Positions 24,825 through 31,436 of a stretch of DNA of 40,557 nt are shown piece by piece. The DNA lies in assembly GCA_016196125.1 (NCBI GenBank), contig JACPYG010000008.1, forward strand, positions 1 through 40,557. Reading direction: 5' to 3'. Source of the stretch: Candidatus Staskawiczbacteria bacterium. Its GTDB lineage: Bacteria; Patescibacteriota; Minisyncoccia; Minisyncoccales; Staskawiczbacteraceae. Under the pieces are notes generated by a model that searched no databases, had not been told where the DNA came from, and saw only the letters and a list, made by a program, of their open reading frames with translations. Within the stretch, counting starts at the first letter, position 1, and the number at the start of each line of letters is the position of its first letter. Both the position numbers and the translations under genes were made by a program.

Positions 24825-25853
24825 ATGTCATTAACAGGAAAAGTTTCTCCAAAGAATTTTAACCTTCATCCTTCTCTTTACCCATGGGCAAGAAAACTTT
24901 ACGACCAGGCCATTGCAAATACATGGTACCCTCATGAAATACCGCTAAAAGAAGACCTGGAAGACTGGGCAAATATGACAGACGACGAAAAATATGCGGT
25001 TGAGTTTGTAATGTCATTTTTTAACCCTACTGAATTATTGGTAAACAGGGTTTTGGCCCTGGGAGTTTACCCATATCTTAAATCTGCAGAATGCCATCTT
25101 TATTTGGCAAAACAAATGTGGGAAGAGGCAAACCACTGCGTTGCTTTTGAATATGTTTTAGAAACATTGCCTCTTGACAGGTCTAAAATATATGAAATGC
25201 ACATACAAACTCCATCAATGAAGGCCAAAGAAGATTTTGTAAATAAATATATAAACCGCATGACGCAAGAACATTATGATATAGAGACGACAGACGGCAA
25301 AAAAGATTTCATAAGAAATCTTATTGCATATAATATTATTATGGAGGGCATTTGGTTTTACAGCGGATTTATGGTTATTTTATCTTTTAGGCAAAGAAAT
25401 AAACTAAGAAATCTTGGGTCAATGATAAATTGGGTTTTGAGAGACGAAAGCTTGCATTTAAAATTTGGAATAAATCTGGTGCTCTCCGTATTGGACGAAA
25501 ATTCGGAAATAGTTTCTGGAGAATTTGCAAAAGAAATAAAAGAAATAATTATAGAGGGCGTCAATTTAGAAATAAATTACAATAAAGATCTTTTTCCTCG
25601 CGGTATTTTGGGATTAAATGCCGATTATGTAAACCAGTATGTCCAATATGTTGCCGACAGAAGAATGGAAGAACTCGGCTTTGCTCCTTATTATAAGTCA
25701 ACCAACCCTGCCAAATGGATGAGCACTGCCACAGATGTATATGAATTGGTCAATTTTTTTGAGGTGCAAAATACAAGCTACGAAGTTAATGCAAGAGCTC
25801 AAAAAAACAACAACGACGAAATCCAGCCCGATCAGCCGGAATTAAATATCTAG
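24825..25853 (+). CDS. nrdB: Ribonucleotide reductase R2, class Ic type
   Basis: The start MSLTGKVSPKNF at 24825 is preferred over the ORF-track start inside nrdA. The ~342-aa protein keeps all six metal ligands: E70, E101, H104, E174, E208, H211. The radical Tyr position four residues after H104 is F108 (NHCVAF). Ligand spacing (31, 3, 70, 34, 3) equals my recollection of Chlamydia trachomatis R2 (E89, E120, H123, E193, E227, H230; F127), the class Ic enzyme with a Mn/Fe cofactor. It therefore probably makes its radical equivalent at a Mn(IV)/Fe(III) centre. Confidence 0.93.
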   Translation: MSLTGKVSPKNFNLHPSLYPWARKLYDQAIANTWYPHEIPLKEDLEDWANMTDDEKYAVEFVMSFFNPTELLVNRVLALGVYPYLKSAECHLYLAKQMWEEANHCVAFEYVLETLPLDRSKIYEMHIQTPSMKAKEDFVNKYINRMTQEHYDIETTDGKKDFIRNLIAYNIIMEGIWFYSGFMVILSFRQRNKLRNLGSMINWVLRDESLHLKFGINLVLSVLDENSEIVSGEFAKEIKEIIIEGVNLEINYNKDLFPRGILGLNADYVNQYVQYVADRRMEELGFAPYYKSTNPAKWMSTATDVYELVNFFEVQNTSYEVNARAQKNNNDEIQPDQPELNI

Positions 25854-25862
25854 GGCAATAAT

Positions 25863-26366
25863 TCACCTATATATTGCAATAATCTCTTTAATAATTAATT
25901 CATCTGATTTAATATATTGCCCCTTAAAGTCAAACCAAACAATCATAAAGTCTTCTCTCTTAATTTTACGTATTTTGCCTAATTCCGGATCTTGAAGATA
26001 AATAAATTTACCATCTAACCCGGCCACAACCGAATAATGACCGTCGGCAACTTCTGAATCATTGTAATCAGCTCTGCCTCTTGTAAACCAATCAACGATA
26101 ACCGGGACTCCTTTTTTTAGCCATATCTCTATGTCTTTAAAACTGCTTTCGGTTTTTATTTTAACTTTAAAGCCCAATTTTTCGGCTGCATTTTTAATGC
26201 CTTCGTTGCTTGTGCCTAAATCTTTTTTAGTTCTGCATAATTTTGCAAGTTCTTTTTCGGTTTTATTTAAACCATAATAAGAAAGTAAAATTTTAAGCGA
26301 AGCCGGACCGCAATATCCTCCGCTGGTTTCTCGAAATGGTTTTACTTTGAGAAATATTTTTTTCAT
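25863..26366 (-). CDS. Peptidase C39-like protein
   Basis: A 167-aa papain-like protein with catalytic C19 (GGYCGPASLKILLSYYG), H110 (DGHYSVVAGLD) and D126 (YLQDPE). C39 domains usually cleave double-glycine leaders as part of ABC exporters. This one stands alone, without signal peptide or transporter, as in the C39_2-type family, so a cytoplasmic or bacteriocin-unrelated role is likely. It converges with nrdB, leaving 9 bases between stops. Confidence 0.85.
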   Translation of the reverse strand: MKKIFLKVKPFRETSGGYCGPASLKILLSYYGLNKTEKELAKLCRTKKDLGTSNEGIKNAAEKLGFKVKIKTESSFKDIEIWLKKGVPVIVDWFTRGRADYNDSEVADGHYSVVAGLDGKFIYLQDPELGKIRKIKREDFMIVWFDFKGQYIKSDELIIKEIIAIYR

Positions 26367-26503
26367 AAATTTGTCTGTATATTTTTACTTTATATTATTT
26401 TTTACTATAACAAAAAATCGCCAATAGTTCTATATTACCGCATCTGTCTTTATGCGACATATCGGTTAATTTAAAAGCCTTCTCTTGTTTAATTTTTAAA
26501 AAA

Positions 26504-26527
26504 GTAAAAAGCCCTTTTAGGGCTTTT
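26504..26527 (-). terminator. Terminator after hsp20
   Basis: Minus strand AAAAGCCC-TAAAA-GGGCTTTTT with T-run. Confidence 0.8.
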
Positions 26528-26547
26528 CAAAATAATTGGCGATTCAT

Positions 26548-26970
26548 TTATTTTGATTTTACTTCAATCTTCCTGCCTTCTTTTTTCTCCGCTGACTTTG
26601 GAATGACAATTTTGAGCACGCCTTTTTCATACGTGGCGTCTATTTTTTCTTCATCAACAGATGAGGGTAAACTCACTGCTCTCTCAAAGGAACTACTGCG
26701 AATTTCTTTTCTCCAATAATCCTTATCTTTCTCTTCTTTTTTTTCCTCCATATCGCCCCTTACTCTTAAGATGCCTTCTTTGACTGATATATCAAACTTA
26801 CTTGGGTCAAAACCGGGAACATTGATTTCGGCGATAACATTGTTATCCTTTTCATATACATCCATTTCTGGAAATTTAATCCCCATTCTTACTCTGGGAA
26901 TCGTCAGCCAGTTCTCGTCTTCAAAGAACCTGTCCAGCTCATCAAATGGCTTGAATGGAATGATGGCCAT
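26548..26970 (-). CDS. Small heat-shock protein, Hsp20/alpha-crystallin
   Basis: A 140-aa chaperone. The alpha-crystallin domain spans about 45-138 (PEMDVYEKDNNVIAEINVPG, FERAVSLPSSVDEEKIDATYEKGVLKIVIPK) and contains the conserved GVL. The I-x-I/V motif that docks subunits is less clear, and the C terminus is the short EGRKIEVKSK. It binds unfolding proteins without ATP. It is the 3'-most gene of the stress/metal region; a 19-bp palindrome upstream may be its operator. Confidence 0.92.
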   Translation of the reverse strand: MAIIPFKPFDELDRFFEDENWLTIPRVRMGIKFPEMDVYEKDNNVIAEINVPGFDPSKFDISVKEGILRVRGDMEEKKEEKDKDYWRKEIRSSSFERAVSLPSSVDEEKIDATYEKGVLKIVIPKSAEKKEGRKIEVKSK

Positions 26971-27048
26971 AGTTTTTCAAATAAGCTTATAATTACTGTA
27001 AGTAACATTTCGCTTATTGATTTATGGGTTTTTATTTACAGGCAATCC

Positions 27049-27067
27049 ATTATCTTATTAAGATAAT
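27049..27067. promoter_or_regulatory. 19-bp palindrome between PRTase and hsp20
   Basis: ATTATCTTA-T-TAAGATAAT, perfect 9-bp arms, 79 bases upstream of hsp20. It could be a stress-regulator operator; there is no T-run, so it does not look like a terminator. Confidence 0.5.
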
Positions 27068-27093
27068 CCGACCTTTGGATTACTTTGGATTTT

Positions 27094-27723
27094 TTATTTT
27101 GATTCCAACAATTCAATGACCTCCTGATCACCGACTTGAGGGAAATCCCCATAATATGCCCCGACTGAACCCAAATAGTTATCAGTGTCCTCAAGCGTAA
27201 CCACATCATCAACTTCTTTTCTTAATTTCAATGCCATATCATGGGGCGCAACCGGCACCGCAACAATAATCTTTTTGGGTTTTTCTTTTTTTAATGCCTG
27301 AATGGCTGCAAATATAGTAAGTCCTGTGGCTATTCCATCATCTACAACAATTGCCGTCTTGCCATGCGCCGCAATATGTTTTCTATCCCCAAGATATGTT
27401 TTTCTTCTCCTTAGGGCTTCCTCTTGTTCTTTTTCCATTTCCTTTTTAAGCCATACAGGATCAAGCAATGATTTCTCAAATTCATTGCAAACTGACTCCC
27501 CCTCTTCGGTAACGGCGCATACTGCATATTCGGGATTATCGGGATGGCCGATTTTTCTGGTGATGATAATATCAAGCGGTACGTTTAATGCTTTTGCCAC
27601 TTGGAATCCCAGCACCACGCCTCCTCTTGGTAATGCGTAGACTACTGTATCGGTACCCTTGTAATCATGCAACTCTTTGGCAAGCAGCTTGCCTGCCTCC
27701 TGCCTATTTATCGCAAAAAACAT
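27094..27723 (-). CDS. Phosphoribosyltransferase-family protein (COG1926-like)
   Basis: A 209-aa type I PRTase fold with the PRPP loop AIVVDDGIATGLT (about 124-136), an N-terminal RQEAGKLLAKEL and PRGGVVLGFQVA. Such proteins are often found in stress or dormancy islands beside Hsp20, and their substrate is unknown. The C-terminal GSVGAYYGDFPQVGDQEVIELL is typical of the family. It starts 4 bases after the Met-rich gene's stop, so it is co-transcribed with the metal-island genes. Confidence 0.85.
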   Translation of the reverse strand: MFFAINRQEAGKLLAKELHDYKGTDTVVYALPRGGVVLGFQVAKALNVPLDIIITRKIGHPDNPEYAVCAVTEEGESVCNEFEKSLLDPVWLKKEMEKEQEEALRRRKTYLGDRKHIAAHGKTAIVVDDGIATGLTIFAAIQALKKEKPKKIIVAVPVAPHDMALKLRKEVDDVVTLEDTDNYLGSVGAYYGDFPQVGDQEVIELLESK

Positions 27724-27727
27724 GGGA

Positions 27728-28324
27728 TTACTTTTTTATGTATTTAAACAAAGCAATTATGCCTAATACAATAATAACTAATAAGGCCAAGGAGGATATC
27801 CAATCCAATGTAACTGCTAAGGCGCCATAGCCTCCGCCCATCATACTATAATAATTGCCCATCATATTGTTTGTTGAATTATTGCCAAATGGAGACGACC
27901 GCCCTCCCCACATCATATTCATCATCGGCATCCAGCCACTGCTTATTGACGGAAACGCCGCCGAAGTATCGCAACCAGAAAGACGTTTGCCCATGACAAT
28001 GTGAATCTGCTCTTCGCCCTCTTCACCGTGCGCTTGAATCATCATTGCATTCATGGCGGCGTGCGAATCTCCGGCCATCTGACCCATAAAATACTCTCCA
28101 AGAACTCCAAATTGTTCGTTGCTCAAATTATCGCAAGCAACCTCTTTAGTTTGAAGTTTATTCCAAAGCTCTTTGCCTTCTTTTTCTTCGCGGACGGTGT
28201 GTTCAACTACTTCTTCCCAATCCGCCGCAGAATTGGAAAACCTGCTCATCATTTGAGCGCTTACATCGGCGGAAAATGAACTAATAGTGATTGCAGCAAG
28301 AATTGTGAAAATGGCTTTTTTCAT
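27728..28324 (-). CDS. Secreted Met-rich membrane-anchored protein
   Basis: A 198-aa protein with a signal peptide (MKKAIFTILAAITISSFSADVSA, cleavage about residue 23), a helical domain holding Cys and His (VACDNLSNEQFGVLGEYFMGQM; GKRLSGCD), a Met-rich stretch (MPMMNMMWGG, NNMMGNYYSMMGGG) and a C-terminal membrane helix (about 174-194). Met clusters outside the cell typically bind Cu(I). Together with the ArsR gene, DUF5676-like gene and dead P-type ATPase this points to copper handling (inference). Confidence 0.75.
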   Translation of the reverse strand: MKKAIFTILAAITISSFSADVSAQMMSRFSNSAADWEEVVEHTVREEKEGKELWNKLQTKEVACDNLSNEQFGVLGEYFMGQMAGDSHAAMNAMMIQAHGEEGEEQIHIVMGKRLSGCDTSAAFPSISSGWMPMMNMMWGGRSSPFGNNSTNNMMGNYYSMMGGGYGALAVTLDWISSLALLVIIVLGIIALFKYIKK

Positions 28325-28331
28325 ACTTTTA

Positions 28332-28655
28332 TTAAAAAACTAACACCTTATCTGAACTCTCGACCATTTTGAGCAAATCGGACATCGTGGAAACCGGACA
28401 TATTTTACTTTCACCTTTGCCTCGCAATTCAAGGCAAGAGCCACAAACGTAGATTTCGCCCTTTAATCTTTTAAATTCCGTGATTTTCTCTGAAATATCA
28501 AAATATTCGCTGTCGGGAATAGTGTCCAGTTCCGACCCTTCACTCATTAAAAATATTTCTACCTGATGATTGGTTTTGAGCGCGGTAATTCCAAGCCGGA
28601 ACGTATTCCAAATATGTTCGGGATTATTAGATTGTAGAATTATGCCGAGTTTCAT
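28332..28655 (-). CDS. DsrE/DsrF-like family protein
   Basis: A 107-aa protein with a DsrE-type Rossmann-like fold (KLGIILQSNNPEHIWNTFRLGITAL, QVEIFLMSEG) and Cys residues C71-GS-C74 and C86. DsrE-like proteins carry persulfide sulfur or bind metals. The CxxC could be redox- or metal-active. It is 7 bases upstream of the Met-rich gene, probably in one operon. Confidence 0.8.
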   Translation of the reverse strand: MKLGIILQSNNPEHIWNTFRLGITALKTNHQVEIFLMSEGSELDTIPDSEYFDISEKITEFKRLKGEIYVCGSCLELRGKGESKICPVSTMSDLLKMVESSDKVLVF

Positions 28656-28695
28656 AAATAATTACTCTATTATAATAATTCGTCGTATTCTGTAT

Positions 28696-28950
28696 TTATT
28701 GTTTTATCGTGTTGAACAGCCAGGCAAAAAGCCAAGCTGCCAATAGCGCCACTGCATTCCATATAATAAGACCTGATACAAAATATCCTAACCCAAAATA
28801 TGTTGATACAAAATTAACATCGGCGTGCACTGCATAACGCATAGTTATCATTCTTATGGGCGGATACATAGCTACTCCCGCATAGCAAACAATATATACG
28901 ATACTTGTCCAAGCTGCGGTAACTTTTAACAAATGATTTATGTTAATCAT
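28696..28950 (-). CDS. DUF5676-like two-helix membrane protein
   Basis: An 84-aa protein with two membrane helices (about 10-31 and 54-78). The segment between contains TMRYAVHADV, which I associate with DUF5676 proteins encoded next to copper ATPases and multicopper proteins. Function unknown. A structured palindrome lies 25-66 bases upstream of its start. Confidence 0.7.
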   Translation of the reverse strand: MININHLLKVTAAWTSIVYIVCYAGVAMYPPIRMITMRYAVHADVNFVSTYFGLGYFVSGLIIWNAVALLAAWLFAWLFNTIKQ

Positions 28951-28974
28951 GATAGTGTATTTATTATAGTTTCA

Positions 28975-29016
28975 TGCCAGACGACCTTTACTGGGAGGTT
29001 ATAACCTCTTCTGGCA
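28975..29016. promoter_or_regulatory. Nested palindrome upstream of the DUF5676-like gene
   Basis: A perfect 14-bp palindrome GAGGTTATAACCTC (28995-29008) sits inside a TGCCAGA/TCTGGCA pair (28975-28981, 29010-29016). It could be a metalloregulator operator or an RNA hairpin. Confidence 0.5.
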
Positions 29017-29083
29017 TTCATCGCGCGCATAGATATTTTTCTCGCCTTTTTCTTTTTTTAATGGAATAAATTTCTCATTATGT

Positions 29084-29863
29084 CTAATAAGGAGAATATT
29101 GAAGATTATTCAACATTTGCTGGATAAGAACTAACATCTGCTTAATTGTTTCCAATACTCCGGCTGAATATGATGATGGCTGGTAGTAGGCGCCGCCGCC
29201 GGTGACAAATGTCATATCCCGGCCATATACAACCTGGCCGTTGCTATTCTGGGCAAGCGTTCGGTAATGATACGTTGTATTTTGCGTCAGATTGCTTATT
29301 GTTTGGGAAACTGAACCGGAATAATTAATCTGCTGGTTATTGCTTGCATAGCCGTAATTAGCGCTTGTTCCATATTGGAACCAGACGGCAATGGCATATG
29401 TTCCTCCGTAAACATATCCATTCAGTGTTGCCCGGTTATTGTAAATGTTCGTAGCCGCATTTGTCTGGGCATAGAAGTTATAGGTTAAACCGCTTGTCGT
29501 AAAAGTTACATCCTGGCCATAGTTTATGGCATAGCTGTTCTGGACTACTGCCCTAAAGTGGTAGGTAGTATTTGGACTAAGACCATAAACATTCTGATTA
29601 AAATATCCCGCATAATTCTGACTTATGCGTATCGTTTCGTATCCATAACTGGTTGTCGTTCCATATTGGAACCAAACATTAGAGGAATAATCTCCCCCCA
29701 GGTCATACAGATTTCCGCCAAGTGTCACCGAAACATCTTGGATATTTGTTGCCGAATTCGTCTGCGCTTGCGGAACGGTAAAGGCCAATACAAACCCGGC
29801 AGACATAAGTAGCGCTAACGCTATCACAGAACTAATTTTGAGATTAATAGCGGTCATATTCAA
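29084..29863 (-). CDS. Secreted protein with two Fn3-like repeats
   Basis: A 259-aa protein with a signal peptide (about 1-28) and two ~90-residue beta repeats. Each has WFQYGT..(S/N)YGY, L(S/T)xNTTYH(F/Y)R and a DVTFTT/DMTFVT end, typical of the Fn3-like domains in CPR surface proteins. The C-terminal VLETIKQMLVLIQQMLNNL is helical, perhaps amphipathic or oligomerising. Likely cell surface or extracellular; ligand unknown. Confidence 0.8.
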   Translation of the reverse strand: MNMTAINLKISSVIALALLMSAGFVLAFTVPQAQTNSATNIQDVSVTLGGNLYDLGGDYSSNVWFQYGTTTSYGYETIRISQNYAGYFNQNVYGLSPNTTYHFRAVVQNSYAINYGQDVTFTTSGLTYNFYAQTNAATNIYNNRATLNGYVYGGTYAIAVWFQYGTSANYGYASNNQQINYSGSVSQTISNLTQNTTYHYRTLAQNSNGQVVYGRDMTFVTGGGAYYQPSSYSAGVLETIKQMLVLIQQMLNNLQYSPY

Positions 29864-29926
29864 AAAAGTTAGGATTTTTATTTTGGTTCAGATTCGGCCT
29901 CCAAACTCTAAACCTCAAAAGATGCA

Positions 29927-30097
29927 TCATTTGCCTTTGTTGCCCGTTTTTGAAAAACCTTTCTTTTTCTTTTCTTTCACCATTGTCTTTGGGTCAAGCC
30001 GTTTGGCTAAACCCCAAACCCGCACAATAAATTGAGCCCTGATATCATCAAAAATCCTCTTTCCCCTTTGTATTTTATTTGTGAATGTGTTGGACAT
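29927..30097 (-). CDS. Possible 56-aa basic protein
   Basis: Reading MSNTFTNKIQRGKRIFDDIR...KKKKGFSKTGNKGK. It lies between arsR and the Fn3-like gene on the same strand with a plausible ATG, and is too short for the ORF track. The codon pattern is ordinary and the composition strongly basic. No family recognised; it could be spurious. Confidence 0.4.
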   Translation of the reverse strand: MSNTFTNKIQRGKRIFDDIRAQFIVRVWGLAKRLDPKTMVKEKKKKGFSKTGNKGK

Positions 30098-30145
30098 GGT
30101 ATAAGGTAATTAGTTTAACCGTTTTCCGCTCTTAAATGACAGTGA

Positions 30146-30454
30146 CTATACAACCATATGCTTATGTCTCAGCTGATGCAGAATAGCGCACGGTTCAACA
30201 ATTCTCTCGTCAACTATTCTGTAATGGATATTTAGCCCCTCTCTTCTTGTTTGCACTAACCCATTGTGGCGGAGCAATGCCAAGTGCTGTGATAAATTTG
30301 CCTTGGGCATTTTTGTAATCTTAATCATTTCCTCGCATGACATTTCTTTGTTAACCTTCAGCAGATTAAGTATCTCCAGACGTTTGGAACTGGCCAAAAT
30401 TTTATAGATATGGGCATTTTTGTTATACGCTTCTTTAGGCAACGCTGTTTTCAT
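30146..30454 (-). CDS. ArsR/SmtB-family metalloregulator
   Basis: A 102-aa winged-helix repressor with ILASSKRLEILNLLK and the recognition helix KANLSQHLALLRHNGLV, then a wing (TRREGLNIHYRI). The classic ELCVCDL metal site is missing; a single Cys is present in EMSCEEM, and a C-terminal EPCAIL...HKHMVV adds Cys and His, so a non-ArsR-type metal site is possible. It has its own promoter with an inverted repeat. It probably controls the island running to hsp20. Confidence 0.88.
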   Translation of the reverse strand: MKTALPKEAYNKNAHIYKILASSKRLEILNLLKVNKEMSCEEMIKITKMPKANLSQHLALLRHNGLVQTRREGLNIHYRIVDERIVEPCAILHQLRHKHMVV

Positions 30455-30468
30455 GGTATTAGTTTATT

Positions 30469-30527
30469 AGTTTAGAAACTTATTGACTATCTACCTTAAG
30501 AGTACTCCCGGCAATAATCCGTGTCAA
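30469..30527 (-). promoter_or_regulatory. arsR promoter and putative operator
   Basis: Minus strand TTGACA (30522-30527), 17-bp spacer, weak TACTCT (30499-30504). The inverted repeat AGTTT-(2)-AAACT at 30469-30480 lies between promoter and ATG, suited to ArsR autorepression. Confidence 0.5.
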
Positions 30528-30540
30528 GTATTTTTGGTGG

Positions 30541-30565
30541 AAAACAAAAACCGGCTAATGGCCGG
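30541..30565 (-). terminator. Terminator of the small RNA
   Basis: Minus strand CCGGC-CATTA-GCCGG followed by TTTTTGTTTT. Confidence 0.85.
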
Positions 30566-30674
30566 GATATAAATACGCTAAAGGAGGCTGTTGGCGGGAT
30601 TTTTCCTTGGATCTGTCAGTTTGGCTTTGCAGATGTTTATCAAGGCCCACGCCACTCTCTCTTGCCTCCCCCAC
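30541..30674 (-). ncRNA. Standalone structured small RNA, ~130 nt
   Basis: Downstream of a perfect promoter the minus strand forms nested helices: GGAGGC/GCCTCC, TGGCG/CGCCA, CCTTG/CAAGG and ATCTG/CAGAT, closing around an ~14-nt loop. It ends in a terminator (CCGGC-CATTA-GCCGG-TTTTTG). There is no ORF. It lacks the SRP-RNA GGAA-tetraloop region and is too short for tmRNA or RNase P. A 6S-like RNA, a novel sRNA or a riboswitch ahead of arsR are options. Confidence 0.6.
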
Positions 30675-30678
30675 TTTA

Positions 30679-30706
30679 ATTATACTCCAATAAGGCGCCG
30701 TGTCAA
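30679..30706 (-). promoter_or_regulatory. Consensus promoter of the small RNA
   Basis: Minus strand TTGACA (30701-30706), 16-bp spacer, TATAAT (30679-30684). Both hexamers are perfect; start predicted near 30674. Confidence 0.8.
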
Positions 30707-30882
30707 CCTATTAGATCCCTAATAATTATTAAAATTTTAGCGCCAGATACTAATTTTAAATTTAAAAGCAAAAACCGGGCTTGAACCAGGCTTTTATGGT
30801 TAAACCACCTTTTAGTCATTTGCGACATTTCTTGTGAACCGTGTGTGTCAACACAAAATCCCAGGTAGATTTATCCCTTGAT

Positions 30883-31059
30883 TTAGCACGTGCACTGTGT
30901 TTCTGGCTTCTTACAACCAGAACATTTTACTACGCAATGCGTCTCCCCACAGCTGTGGTTTGGGTCGTGGGTTGCCGATTCCACTCCACACATATCGCAC
31001 TTGTATGCCATAGGTGAATCTGCCGGCATGTTGCACTTTTTGCAAGTTACATTTTCCAT
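30883..31059 (-). CDS. 58-aa Cys-rich zinc-ribbon-like protein
   Basis: Too short for the ORF track. It starts MENVTCKKCNMPADSP and continues with YKCDMCGVES, DPNHSC, THC, KCSGCKK and a final TQCTC. Eleven Cys include four CxxC/CxC pairs plus His, so it should bind zinc or copper. I have seen similar peptides beside metal-resistance genes but cannot name a family. It sits between the small RNA and the copA remnant; a weak CCTGG/CCCGG hairpin with T-run follows at 30773-30790. Confidence 0.75.
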   Translation of the reverse strand: MENVTCKKCNMPADSPMAYKCDMCGVESATHDPNHSCGETHCVVKCSGCKKPETQCTC

Positions 31060-31071
31060 ATTTTATTAATT

Positions 31072-31338
31072 TTATCTTTGAATATGTTGACCTTTTTGCA
31101 TTATAGCTTTTCTCTTTGATAAAAGCAAATTAAAAACAACTGATATTGAGCTGGTAGCCATTGCAACTGAAGCAAATATTGGATTTTGATACCTAATTTC
31201 CCAGTAATAGCTTTAGCGGTACGCTGATCATCTCCCCAGAATCATCACTACTTCAATGTTTAGTTTTTGCAGTTGTTTTATTGCTTCTATTACCGTTTCT
31301 TTTGTGGTATCAGCAACGAAAACAAAAACCACAAGCTT
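31072..31338 (-). pseudogene. copA: Remnant of a P1B-type (copper) ATPase
   Basis: The minus strand carries collinear scraps in shifting frames: KLVVFVFVADTTKETVIEAI, QKLNIEVVMI, then one frame over GDDQRTAKAITGKLGI (the P-domain hinge motif), then after a large deletion NPIFASVAMATSSISVVFN, the usual last helix of heavy-metal ATPases, ending in TAA at 31072. At least two frameshifts and loss of the metal-binding and catalytic parts make it dead. It shows that the island once encoded a Cu/heavy-metal exporter. The rest of this gap (31339-31436) shows nothing else apart from a 14-bp repeat. Confidence 0.8.
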
Positions 31339-31387
31339 CCTTTCCGTCACCTACCTATTTACGGCCTTCTTTGTGTGACGAGTGTTT

Positions 31388-31401
31388 CCAGGAGGCAGTA
31401 A
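31388..31401 (+). repeat. Left copy of a 14-bp inverted repeat
   Basis: CCAGGAGGCAGTAA, inverted exactly at 35590-35603. The pair brackets the four-gene biosynthetic cluster. Confidence 0.5.
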
Positions 31402-31436
31402 TATCTCCTACCCTTTTTATGAATAGTATTAAAAAA

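Noticed and set aside
29558-29812. Plus-strand ORF inside the Fn3-like gene
   Set aside because: Antisense shadow of a clear secreted protein; no family features and no start signals.
30541-30674. SRP (4.5S) RNA or 6S RNA identity for the small RNA
   Set aside because: The conserved SRP GGAA-loop region is missing, and the length and bubble layout do not clearly fit 6S RNA.
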